Shown: positions 35,662-43,506 of the stretch, one piece after another
Numbering within the stretch: the first letter of the stretch is position 1
Layout: every line of letters starts with the position of its first letter
Assembly (NCBI RefSeq): GCF_000716445.1
Contig: NZ_JNWK01000039.1
Span: forward strand, 8,671-72,670
Direction of reading: 5' to 3'
DNA length: 64,000 bases
Origin: Streptomyces wedmorensis
Lineage (GTDB): Bacteria; Actinomycetota; Actinomycetes; Streptomycetales; Streptomycetaceae
Notes under the pieces: generated by a model
Seen by the model: the letters and a program-made list of their open reading frames with translations, nothing else
What the model was told of the DNA's origin: nothing
Databases searched by the model: none
Position numbers and translations under genes: made by a program

Positions 35662-36435
35662 ATGTCAGCCCCAACCCAGCACGACGAGGCACGTGCGGTC
35701 TATCACCGCTGCCGGCTCGGCAAGAGCGAACTCAACCGCCTGTTCAACCTCGCTCCAGAAGGAATCGCCGCAGCTGCCGTCACCATCTCCACCCAGCGCA
35801 ACAGCACCCGCTATACGGCGAACACCCTCACGGACCTTGTCGACCACGTCCGCAACTCCAACGCGGGAGGCAACCTCGAGAAGTGGGAGAACCTCAGCCT
35901 CGAAGCCGCGGACACCGCCGGCGACCGGAAGATCACCATCAGCTGCGACACCGAACGAACCGAGTTCCAGGCCTCGGGGAACGATGCCACCTGGGTCCAT
36001 GGGCAGGCAGCCAGGCTCGAACGCTTCCTCACTGATGCGGGAGGGGAGAAGAAGCAAGAGGACGGGTACAAGTTCCTCCGCAAACAGGGTCCTTGGATGG
36101 CGCTCTTCGCCATTGCGCTGTACGCGTCCATGGACCTTTCCGGACGGACCCTGGCCCCGGAAGTCATGAAGAGCACCAAGAGCGCCGCAGAGCAGCTCAA
36201 GATGACCATGGCCCTTCTGGTCGGCGCCGCTCCCATCGCCCTCGCCTGGGTGCTCGGTCACTGGATCGTGCGTCGCGCCAATCGGGCCCTGCTGCAGCCG
36301 ACGACGGACATCCCGCAGGGCTCATGGTGGAGCCGGGCCACCAACGCCGACAAGATCGCCCTCGCGGCACTCGGCGTCGGCATCCTCAGCTTCTTCGTAG
36401 CCCTCGCCACCCTCGGCAAGGACCTCATGAAGTAG
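35662..36435 (+). CDS. Membrane protein of unknown function with cytoplasmic domain
   Basis: This 257-aa protein has a soluble N-terminal domain (about 1-135; KSELNRLFNLAPEGIAAAAV, ERTEFQASGNDATWVHGQAA) followed by three hydrophobic segments near residues 145-160, 180-205 and 232-252 (MALLVGAAPIALAWVLGHWI; IALAALGVGILSFFVALATL). No family was recognised. ATG 35662 is chosen over an upstream Arg-rich extension. It lies downstream of the candidate toxin gene by 136 bp and is followed by a strong terminator, so the three might be transcribed together. Confidence 0.72.
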   Translation: MSAPTQHDEARAVYHRCRLGKSELNRLFNLAPEGIAAAAVTISTQRNSTRYTANTLTDLVDHVRNSNAGGNLEKWENLSLEAADTAGDRKITISCDTERTEFQASGNDATWVHGQAARLERFLTDAGGEKKQEDGYKFLRKQGPWMALFAIALYASMDLSGRTLAPEVMKSTKSAAEQLKMTMALLVGAAPIALAWVLGHWIVRRANRALLQPTTDIPQGSWWSRATNADKIALAALGVGILSFFVALATLGKDLMK

Positions 36436-36490
36436 GCCCGCCCGGCCCGCAGACGCTCAGGTCGGTCTCAGGGCCGGCGGCCGGCCCGGA

Positions 36491-36532
36491 CACGACGAAG
36501 CCCGCGACCGATCGGTCGCGGGCTTCGTCGTG
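36491..36532. terminator. Perfect 42-bp palindromic terminator
   Basis: CACGACGAAGCCCGCGACCGA is followed directly by its complement with no spacer. It separates the convergent membrane-protein and TetR genes, so it can act on both strands. Confidence 0.85.
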
Positions 36533-36549
36533 GCGGTACGACGCATGCG

Positions 36550-37116
36550 TCAGGGCAGGGGTGTTCGGTGCAGGTTGATGAGTAGGCGCCACACGCGGTG
36601 GGCGATCTCGGCGGGGGTGGCGTCGATGAGGCCGTGCAGCCAGTCGGCGAGGACCCCGGCGAAGGTCGCTGCCACGGCCGAGGCGACCAGGTCGGGCTCC
36701 GGGGCACCGGCCAGGGCGCGCTCCGTGCGGCTGCGGGCGCGTAGGTCATGGTGCAGGACGTGGCCGAGGGGGCCGCTGCCGCCCGGGCGTAGCAGTTCGC
36801 GGTAGAGGTCGCGGTGTAGGGCGAGGCGCTCGAAGAAGGCGGGCAGGGGCGGCGGAGGGGCGGAGGGGTCGGGTGAACCGCGCCAGGCGTGGAGGGCGTC
36901 GACGGCTTCGCGGACGATGTCGGCGCAGGCGTCGACGGCGAGCGCCTCCAGGTCTGGGTAGTGGAGGTAGAACGTTGCCCGGCCGACTCCCGCACGGCGT
37001 GCGAGCGCGGCGACGCTGACCTCTGCCAGGGGGCGGTGGGCGCATTCCTCCAGTAGCGCCTGGCGCAGTTTGGCCCGGGTCCGTGCCGTGCGGGGATCTT
37101 CCTGCACCTCGGTCAC
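36550..37116 (-). CDS. TetR-family transcriptional regulator
   Basis: This 188-aa TetR protein has its HTH near residues 28-50 (VSVAALARRAGVGRATFYLH, then YPDLEALAVDA). The C-terminal domain resembles the TetR_C type found in many actinobacterial regulators (FFERLALHRDLYRELLRPGG). GTG 37116 overlaps the stop of the DUF1304 gene (GTGA), so it is the second gene of a two-gene operon. The long inverted repeat upstream of that operon is its likely operator, giving autoregulation. Confidence 0.9.
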   Translation of the reverse strand: MTEVQEDPRTARTRAKLRQALLEECAHRPLAEVSVAALARRAGVGRATFYLHYPDLEALAVDACADIVREAVDALHAWRGSPDPSAPPPPLPAFFERLALHRDLYRELLRPGGSGPLGHVLHHDLRARSRTERALAGAPEPDLVASAVAATFAGVLADWLHGLIDATPAEIAHRVWRLLINLHRTPLP

Positions 37117-37475
37117 CGGGCGAGCAGGACGGCGGCCAGGGCCAGTGCCCCGGGCAGGGCCTGGACGACGAAGATGCGCCGGTTGGCGGTGAAGCCGCCG
37201 TACAGCCCGGCGATGATCACGCAGGAGAGGAAGAAGACCTGCACCTGGAAGCCTGTCGGGTCCTCGGCGATCAGCCCCCAGACCAGCCCGGCGGCCACGA
37301 ACCCGTTGTACAGGCCTTGGTTGGCGGCGAGCGGGGCAGTGGCGCGGGCCATGCTCGCATCGAAGCCGGAGAGGTCGCGGCCCGGCTTCTTCTCCCACAG
37401 GAACATCTCGAGAACCAGGATGTACGCGTGCAGCGCGGCTATCAGCGCGACCAGCACGTGCGCGGTTGCGTTCAT
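37113..37475 (-). CDS. DUF1304 family membrane protein
   Basis: This 120-aa protein has four hydrophobic segments and matches DUF1304: HVLVALIAALHAYILVLEMF at the N-terminus, ANQGLYNGFVAAGLVWGL in the middle, and a Gly/Ala-rich final helix. Function is unknown; family members often sit beside TetR regulators, as here. ATG 37475 has GGAAGG upstream. It is coupled to the TetR gene by GTGA. Confidence 0.9.
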   Translation of the reverse strand: MNATAHVLVALIAALHAYILVLEMFLWEKKPGRDLSGFDASMARATAPLAANQGLYNGFVAAGLVWGLIAEDPTGFQVQVFFLSCVIIAGLYGGFTANRRIFVVQALPGALALAAVLLAR

Positions 37476-37495
37476 GGGGCACCTTCCTTCAAAGA

Positions 37496-37536
37496 TCATG
37501 GACAGGTGTCCATGATACCTGGACACCTGTCCATGA
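37496..37536. promoter_or_regulatory. 17-bp perfect inverted repeat, DUF1304-TetR operator
   Basis: TCATGGACAGGTGTCCA-n7-TGGACACCTGTCCATGA lies 21-61 bp upstream of the DUF1304 start. Each arm is itself nearly palindromic (TGGACA-n2-TGTCCA), so this is two adjacent operator-like sites around a probable promoter, well suited to two TetR dimers (inference). Confidence 0.75.
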
Positions 37537-37708
37537 ACTTCGCCGGGGATTGGCACCCGCCGTCCTGCCTCCCCTTCCGGCTGCCGGCGGACGAGCCCGC
37601 CTGTCGACCTGTCGACCCGTCGGCCTGTCGGTCCGTCGACCCGCCGACCCGACCAAGGAGTGGTGGGGCAGCAGCGCGGCCGCCGCGCCCTGAGGCAGGC
37701 TGGGCATC

Positions 37709-38221
37709 ATGAGCGACTTGTCCGGTGCTTCTGTCGTCCTGCGTCCTTCCGACCTCGAGGATGTTCCCGCCCTCGCTGCCATCCGGGCCACGCCCGAGGT
37801 CCGGGCGCGGTGGCTCGGCGAGGACGACTTGGCCGGGGAGGTCGCCTCCGATCTGGAGGATCCCTCTACCCGCTGCCTGACGGTCCGGTATCGCGGACGG
37901 ATCGTCGGGATGATCCAGTGGTACTCGGAGGAGGACCCGGGGTATCGGCACGCCGGGATCGACCTCTTTCTCGATCCGTCGGTGCATGGCCGGGGGCTGG
38001 GTACGGACGCCGTCCGTACCCTGGCCCGATACCTCGTCGACGACTGCGGGTACCACTGGCTGGTCATCGATCCGGCGGCCGACAACGCGGCCGCGATCCG
38101 CTGTTACGAGAAGGTCGGGTTCCGGGCCGTCGGTGTGATGCGCCAGTACGAACGGGGCGCGGACGGCACCTGGCACGACGGTCTGCTGATGGACCTGCTG
38201 GCGGCGGAGCTGGTGCGCTGA
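37709..38221 (+). CDS. GNAT acetyltransferase, AAC(6')-like
   Basis: This 170-aa protein has the GNAT fold with motif A VHGRGLGTDAVRTLARYLV (Q/R-x-x-G-x-G/A type) and motif B NAAAIRCYEKVGFRAVGVMR. The overall pattern (IQWYSEEDPGYRHAGIDLFL) resembles aminoglycoside 6'-N-acetyltransferase relatives. Substrate unknown. A C/G-rich stretch of loosely repeated octamers (CCTGTCGA-like) occurs at about 37600-37655, just before its promoter. Confidence 0.88.
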   Translation: MSDLSGASVVLRPSDLEDVPALAAIRATPEVRARWLGEDDLAGEVASDLEDPSTRCLTVRYRGRIVGMIQWYSEEDPGYRHAGIDLFLDPSVHGRGLGTDAVRTLARYLVDDCGYHWLVIDPAADNAAAIRCYEKVGFRAVGVMRQYERGADGTWHDGLLMDLLAAELVR

Positions 38222-38347
38222 GTTCCGCTGGTCACGTTCTGCCGGGCCGGTGGGGATCCCTCCCCTCGTCGGCCCTCCCGGTTGCGGTGACGGCCCCCGT
38301 GCGTGGCCATGTCGTGACCTCTCGCGTTACGGTCCGGGGTTCGCGGC

Positions 38348-39340
38348 TCAGGGACGGGCCAGGGTGTCGATGAGGGTCAGCTCCTCGGTGTCGAAGTGGA
38401 GGTTGCGCAGGGCGCCCACGCTGTCCTCGACCTGGCGTGCGCTGCTCGCTCCGACCAGGGCGGAGGTGACGCGGCCGCCGCGCAGCACCCAGGCGAGGGC
38501 GAGCTGGGCCAGGGTCTGGCCACGGGAGGCGGCGATGTCGTTCAGGGCGCGAAGGCGGGTGACCAGGTCCCCGGTGACGGCGTCGCGGTTCAGGAAGGGG
38601 CTGTCGCTCGCGGCTCGGGAGTCCTCGGGGATGCCGTCGAGGTAGCGTCCGGTGAGGAGGCCTTGTTCGAGCGGGGAGTAGGCGATGGAACCGACTCGCA
38701 GGTCGTCGAGGGCGTCGAGCAGGCCCTCGTCCTCCGGGCGTCGGTCGAGCATCGAGTAGCGGGGCTGGTGGATGGTGAGGGGCGTGCCGAGCTCACCGAG
38801 GATGCGGGCGGCCTCGCGGGTCTGTTCGGCCGAGTAGTTGGAGACGCCGACGTACAGTGCCTTGCCCTGCTGGACCGCGGAGTGCAGGGCGCCCATGGTC
38901 TCCTCCAGGGGCGTCTGCGGGTCGAAACGGTGCGAGTAGAAGATGTCGACGTGGTCGAGGCCGAGCCGGCCCAGGCTCTGGTCCAGCGATGACAGCAGGG
39001 ACTTGCGGGAGCCCCACTCGCCGTACGGTCCGGGCCACATCAGGTATCCGGCCTTGGTGGAGACGACCAGTTCGTCACGGTAGGGCGCGAAGTCGGTCCG
39101 CAGGAAGTCACCGAGGGCGGACTCGGCCGAGCCGGGCGGCGGCCCGTAGTTGTTCGCGAGGTCGAAGTGGGTGATCCCGAGGTCGAAGGCGCGGTGGAGG
39201 ATGGCCCGCTGGGTCTGGACGGGGCGGTCCGGGCCGAAGTTGTGCCAGAGCCCCAGGGAAAGGGCGGGGAGCTTGAGGCCGCTGTGCCCGGAGCGACGGT
39301 AGGGCATGTCGTCATAACGGTCGGAATGTGCGGTGTACAA
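38348..39340 (-). CDS. Aldo/keto reductase, YghZ-like (L-glyceraldehyde 3-phosphate reductase type)
   Basis: This 330-aa protein reduces carbonyls with NADPH. It has THFDLANNYGPPPGSAES (Asp and Tyr of the catalytic tetrad), VVSTKAGYLMWPGPYGEW (Lys), DIFYSHRFDP (His) and the C-terminal cofactor loop VTSALVGASSARQVEDS. These segments match YghZ and related KChannel beta-like enzymes closely. TTG 39340 is preferred because GGAG lies 6 nt upstream and gives a YghZ-like leader (LYTAHSDRYDDMPYRRSG); ATG 39307 is the alternative. It diverges from a LysR regulator. Confidence 0.9.
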   Translation of the reverse strand: MYTAHSDRYDDMPYRRSGHSGLKLPALSLGLWHNFGPDRPVQTQRAILHRAFDLGITHFDLANNYGPPPGSAESALGDFLRTDFAPYRDELVVSTKAGYLMWPGPYGEWGSRKSLLSSLDQSLGRLGLDHVDIFYSHRFDPQTPLEETMGALHSAVQQGKALYVGVSNYSAEQTREAARILGELGTPLTIHQPRYSMLDRRPEDEGLLDALDDLRVGSIAYSPLEQGLLTGRYLDGIPEDSRAASDSPFLNRDAVTGDLVTRLRALNDIAASRGQTLAQLALAWVLRGGRVTSALVGASSARQVEDSVGALRNLHFDTEELTLIDTLARP

Positions 39341-39431
39341 CGCGACTCCATGGCGTGGGGACCGGCGCACGGTGATGCGGTGCGCGGCGGGTTTGTCGTG
39401 GCGTGACCAATCTCCCCTGACCTGTGGGCAT

Positions 39432-39460
39432 GAATCCAACAGGAGAATCCGATGGGATTC
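39432..39460. promoter_or_regulatory. Inverted repeat in the AKR/LysR divergent region
   Basis: GAATCC-gatg-GGATTC (39445-39460), with a further GAATCC at 39432, lies 20 bp before the LysR start. It is a plausible LysR binding site. Confidence 0.5.
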
Positions 39461-39480
39461 AGCGAATAGGGTTCTGAGTC

Positions 39481-40365
39481 ATGGAACTGCGCCATCTTCA
39501 GCACTTCGTCGCCGTCGCCGAGGACCGCCACTTCACGCGGGCCGCGGAGCGGCTGATGGTCTCCCAATCCGGTCTTTCGGCCTCGATCCGGGCCTTGGAG
39601 CGGGACCTGAAGGCGCCGCTTTTCGTACGGAGCACCCGCCGGGTGACGCTGACGGAGGCCGGGCGGGCGCTGCTGGTCGAGGCGGAGCGCATCCTGGCCC
39701 AGGTACGGGCCGCGCACGAGGCGGTGGCGGCCGTGCAGGGGGTGGTGCGCGGCACGCTCTCCCTCGGGGCCGAGCAGTGCGTCGCCGGAGTGCACGTGGC
39801 GGGGTTGCTGGCCGCGTTCAGACGGCGGCATCCGGAGGTCGAGATACGGCTCCGGCAGGAGGGCGGGCTCTCGCTGGCGGAGGACGTGGCCGCCGGTCGC
39901 CTCGACCTGGCCTTCGCCTACCGCACCCGGGCGGACTCCGACCAGCTGCGCTCGGTACCGCTGGCAGCCGAGCCGATGACGCTCCTCTGCCACCCCGAGC
40001 ACCCGCTCGCCACGGCCGGGCCGGTCCTCGCGCTTCACGACCTGGCCGACGAGGTCTTCGTCGACTTCCACCCCGGATGGGGACCGCGTCGGGCCACGGA
40101 CGCGGCCTTCGCCTCCGCGGACGTACCGCGAACCGTGGGCCTGGAGGTGAACGACGTGCACAGCCTCCTCGACCTCGTGGAGGAGGACCTCGGCGTCGCC
40201 GCCGTACCCCGGCATTTCCGGCACAAGAGGGACTCCCTGCACGCCATCCCTCTCGCCGACGCCGGCGAGGCGGTGTACGAGACGGTGGCCCTGCTGCCCC
40301 CGCCGCAGACCACCAGCCCAGCGGCCCGCGCGCTGATGAGCCTGCTCGAGCGAGGCAGTCAGTGA
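39481..40365 (+). CDS. LysR-family transcriptional regulator
   Basis: This 294-aa regulator begins with a typical LysR HTH (MELRHLQHFVAVAEDRHFTR, then AAERLMVSQSGLSASIRALE) and has a periplasmic-binding-protein-like effector domain from about residue 90. It diverges from the aldo/keto reductase gene, which is its likely target by the usual LysR arrangement. The inducer is unknown. Confidence 0.92.
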   Translation: MELRHLQHFVAVAEDRHFTRAAERLMVSQSGLSASIRALERDLKAPLFVRSTRRVTLTEAGRALLVEAERILAQVRAAHEAVAAVQGVVRGTLSLGAEQCVAGVHVAGLLAAFRRRHPEVEIRLRQEGGLSLAEDVAAGRLDLAFAYRTRADSDQLRSVPLAAEPMTLLCHPEHPLATAGPVLALHDLADEVFVDFHPGWGPRRATDAAFASADVPRTVGLEVNDVHSLLDLVEEDLGVAAVPRHFRHKRDSLHAIPLADAGEAVYETVALLPPPQTTSPAARALMSLLERGSQ

Positions 40366-40613
40366 GCATTTTCCGCGTTGACGCTCCGGGGTGGGGATGG
40401 CTGCGGCGATCCGTGCGAGCGGGTCACGTTGAAGGAGGTAGATCAGGGCACGCTGGTGCGAAGGAGCTTGCAGCGGCGGTCACCTGAAAGAGCTCACCGG
40501 GCCCGGCACCGGGCAAGGGGGAGGGCGAACCGCGATGTGACTGATGCCAGAGTCATGCCTCTCCTGGCCGGACGCGGCATGGGAGAAGCGGCTCAGTTCG
40601 CCCAGATGGTGAC

Positions 40614-41315
40614 CTACATGGGCACGGGGCCGGTGCCGTCGACCGTGCCGGTCTCGATGCCGGCGATCAGCCCGGTGGGGGAATACGCGCACAGCGAGGC
40701 GTTGTCCCAGTCTTGGTCATGAAGGGTTGTCTCGAAGGCGGACTGCCGGCGACAGGTCTGGTAGGTGGCGTTCTCACGGTCCTTGAGCAGGACCAGGCGG
40801 GTGTCTCGGCGGGCCAGCAGGAGGCTCTGGTGGCTGCTGTTCCACAGGTCGTACTTGCTGCCGGTCTCGTCGATGTCGCCCGGGCCGGGGCGCAGGGGTG
40901 CGTCTTCGATGTCGAAGCCGTACCCGCTGGCGAGGTCGAAGGTCTCGGTGCGTAGGACCGTTCCCGGCGTGACTGCCGGACTGGTGGGCGGGCCTGAGGT
41001 GGCTGGCGTCGACGGCGCGCTCGGGGTCGGCAATGGTGACGGTGTGCTCGGGCTCGGTGTGGGTGTGCCGGTGGACGGCGGCGGCGCCGCGGGAGGAGCG
41101 GCCTCGGCCGTCGGCTCGGACCGGGGCTTGGTCGGAGATGTGCTGCCCACGCCGAAGATGACCAACAACACACCGGTCACCGCCGCCACCGCGGAGACCG
41201 CTGCGGCGATCTCTCCCACACTCCAGTGACGGGAGCGCCCCGTCGTCCCGGTGCCTGTGCTGTGCGTGCCCGCAGAGGAGTCGCCGCCTGCTCCTTGTCC
41301 CGCGCTGTCGCTCAT
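40614..41315 (-). CDS. Membrane-anchored protein with Pro/Ser/Thr-rich stalk
   Basis: This 233-aa protein has a cytoplasmic N-terminus of about 30 residues, one transmembrane helix (about 33-58; IAAAVSAVAAVTGVLLVIFG), a long Pro/Thr/Ser stalk (about 60-115) and an exterior domain (TFDLASGYGFDIEDAPLRPG, WNSSHQSLLLARRDTRLVLL) that looks beta-rich. No family is recognised. ATG 41315 has a G-rich ribosome site. The gene stands alone. Confidence 0.75.
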   Translation of the reverse strand: MSDSAGQGAGGDSSAGTHSTGTGTTGRSRHWSVGEIAAAVSAVAAVTGVLLVIFGVGSTSPTKPRSEPTAEAAPPAAPPPSTGTPTPSPSTPSPLPTPSAPSTPATSGPPTSPAVTPGTVLRTETFDLASGYGFDIEDAPLRPGPGDIDETGSKYDLWNSSHQSLLLARRDTRLVLLKDRENATYQTCRRQSAFETTLHDQDWDNASLCAYSPTGLIAGIETGTVDGTGPVPM

Positions 41316-42004
41316 TTCCGACCCCCCTGTGCCAGGAACACTTCGGTCCGGACGGATATTGAAAGCCAGGTGGGGTCATGTCGAACAGCATGATCCTGGC
41401 CGCGGCTTGAATTCGCCGTCGCGCTGTGCGTGCCTGTGGCGCGTCCAGGCCATCATTGAAGACGCGGTTCCCGCAGTCGAGCACTGGGCGGAGGTCGCCT
41501 CCAGTCACGGCCCTACTCGTCCTTGGAAGAGCTCAGCCATCGCCTCATGGTGAGCGATAGACGGATATGGGACCCAAGTCGATTCTTCCGAACCTGCTTC
41601 CGGTAAGGCCAGTTGGGCACAGTGAGCAGGGCGGTGAAGTTCGTCTCCCAAGTGCTGTCGCCGCCAACTTCCGCAAGCGGATAAAAGGGCTCATTCCCGA
41701 GCCCGAATTGCTCGGGAAAGGTCCATCTACGGTTTTCTGTGCGGCACTTGAAAGCGATCGCGTTGATCACCTGCCGGTGATCACGCATTGACACACATCA
41801 ACTGACGATCAGATGATCCACAGGGAACGGCCTTGCCGTTCGCCTTTCCGAACATGCTGGTCGCCCCCTGTGTGGACCTCGTCTCCCTGTGGCAAGGACT
41901 GCCCGGACGAACCGTGTGGGGCGAGGAGCGCCGAAGGGAACGGGCGGAACGTCCGGGTCCCACGACGCAGCGGCCCGAGGCGGAACCAGATCGGAGTAAC
42001 TCCC
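41316..42004. other. Upstream region of the NRPS-PKS locus
   Basis: No confident gene. The part at about 41530-41830 is richer in A/T than its surroundings and probably holds the promoter of the exporter-megasynthase operon. A 93-codon minus-strand frame (41513-41794) has a protein-like end but poor codon bias and no clear ribosome site, so it is left uncalled. Confidence 0.45.
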
Positions 42005-43495
42005 ATGTACGGCACAGGACGTGCGCATCGCGCGCGCCCGGCAGAGGAGCCCCCCGCTCGGCGGCCGGCGCCCCTGGGCCTCCGGTTCCGCATCCTGGCC
42101 TCCGCCTACGCCGTCTCAGCGTGCGGCAACTACCTGAGCCTGATCGCGTTGGGCCTGTTCTCCTACACCGTCACCGGTACGGCCTTCGGAGTGGGCGCCG
42201 TGATGGCGCTGCGGCTCTTCTGCGGTTTCGTGGCGGGGTTCTTGTCGAGCACGCTGCTGACCTGGGTCGCCCACCACACCGTGATGATCGGCGCGGACGT
42301 CGCCCGCGGCACCGTCATGGTCGTCCTGGCACTCGGCGGCGGACGTACCTCGACGTGGGTGCTGGCCGCGGCGGTCGCCGTCCTCGGCGCGGGCAACACG
42401 TTCTCCAATGTGGCCCTGCGCAGCTGGATCCCCGCCCTGGTCGGCGGGTCGGCTCGCGCCCGCGCCAACGGCTCCCTGGTGATGGGACGTTCCCTGGCCA
42501 CGGTGGTCGGCTTCGCCTCGGCGGCTCCCGTCATCGCCTTCGGCGGCTATCCGCTCGCCTTCGCCTGCAACGCCGCCGGCTTCGCCGTATCCGCAGGGGC
42601 GCTCCTGGTACTGCAGCGGGCGGCACACGGCGAGGGCGCGGAGGACGCCGAACCTGCGGCGGACGCCGGGGCCGTGAAGCCTGCTTCCGGCACGGAATCC
42701 CCGGGTACGGAGGCCCCGGCGACGGGCTCGGGTATGAAGGCCCAGGCGACGGGCGCGGGCACGAAGGCCCAGGAGCCCGCTGCGGATCCGGTGGCCGGGG
42801 GGCGCCCGAAGGAACCGGTGGCCGCGGGGCGCCCGCAGGAGCCGGTGCGTCGATCGCGGTTCCGATGGCGGCAGACGGCCGCGCCGTTGTCGGGCGTGCT
42901 CCTCATGATGATCGTGCTCAGGGGGATCGACGCCTTCGCCTCCTCCTCGCACAACGTCGCCCTGCCGGTAGTGGCGCACGACGCGCATCCCGGCGAACCC
43001 GCTCTGTTCATGACCCGCTTCTGGGCCACTTGGGCGGTGGGGACGTTCCTCGCCCACCTCGTGCTCCGCCGCAGGAAGAGCGAGGCGGCCTGGGGGGAGA
43101 GCGCGTTCGCTCTGGGTACCTGCGCGATGGCGCTGTCGTTCGCGGCGGCGTTCTGGGGACTGCCCGCGGCCGTCGTGGTGGCGGCGGCCGCGTCGGCGGG
43201 GTTCGCGGACGGCTGGACCGAGATCGTCTACGCCTCACGCCTCCAGGCCGCCGCCGAGCCGCTGCGCAGCCGGCTCTTCGGGCTCTCCGCCGCGGCCGAG
43301 CAGTCCGGTTTCGCGCTCGGCACCATCGCGACCGCCGCGGCGCTGGAGACGTTGCCTGCCTCCGTCGTCGTGAGCGCCTTCCACGGCGTGGCCGTCTGCG
43401 GTGCCCTGGCCCTGCTGACATCGCTGTACGTCTCGACCCGCCGGCGTCGCCTTTCGCGCACCGGCGAACGCCCGCAAGCACTCTCCCGAAGGTAA
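42005..43495 (+). CDS. MFS exporter of the NRPS-PKS locus
   Basis: This 496-aa protein has about 12 hydrophobic segments and resembles MFS_3-type drug exporters. The central loop (about residues 205-300) is long and Ala/Pro/Glu-rich, made of short repeats (ATGSGMKAQATGAGTKAQEP; GGRPKEPVAAGRPQEP) produced by DNA-level duplication. ATG 42005 has CGGAG upstream; the earlier frame to 41813 is rejected. The stop lies 11 bp before the megasynthase start, so the two form an operon. It probably exports the megasynthase product (inference). Confidence 0.85.
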   Translation: MYGTGRAHRARPAEEPPARRPAPLGLRFRILASAYAVSACGNYLSLIALGLFSYTVTGTAFGVGAVMALRLFCGFVAGFLSSTLLTWVAHHTVMIGADVARGTVMVVLALGGGRTSTWVLAAAVAVLGAGNTFSNVALRSWIPALVGGSARARANGSLVMGRSLATVVGFASAAPVIAFGGYPLAFACNAAGFAVSAGALLVLQRAAHGEGAEDAEPAADAGAVKPASGTESPGTEAPATGSGMKAQATGAGTKAQEPAADPVAGGRPKEPVAAGRPQEPVRRSRFRWRQTAAPLSGVLLMMIVLRGIDAFASSSHNVALPVVAHDAHPGEPALFMTRFWATWAVGTFLAHLVLRRRKSEAAWGESAFALGTCAMALSFAAAFWGLPAAVVVAAAASAGFADGWTEIVYASRLQAAAEPLRSRLFGLSAAAEQSGFALGTIATAAALETLPASVVVSAFHGVAVCGALALLTSLYVSTRRRRLSRTGERPQALSRR

Positions 43496-43506
43496 GCGAG
43501 GAGCAC

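Noticed and set aside
41513..41794. 93-codon minus-strand frame before the NRPS locus
   Set aside because: The end looks slightly protein-like, but codon bias is poor, no ribosome site is seen and no family is recognised.
41833..43506. In-frame extension giving a 4,306-aa megasynthase
   Set aside because: It runs through the MFS exporter gene in another frame; the translation is Arg/Pro-rich shadow, and ATG 43507 has a strong ribosome site.
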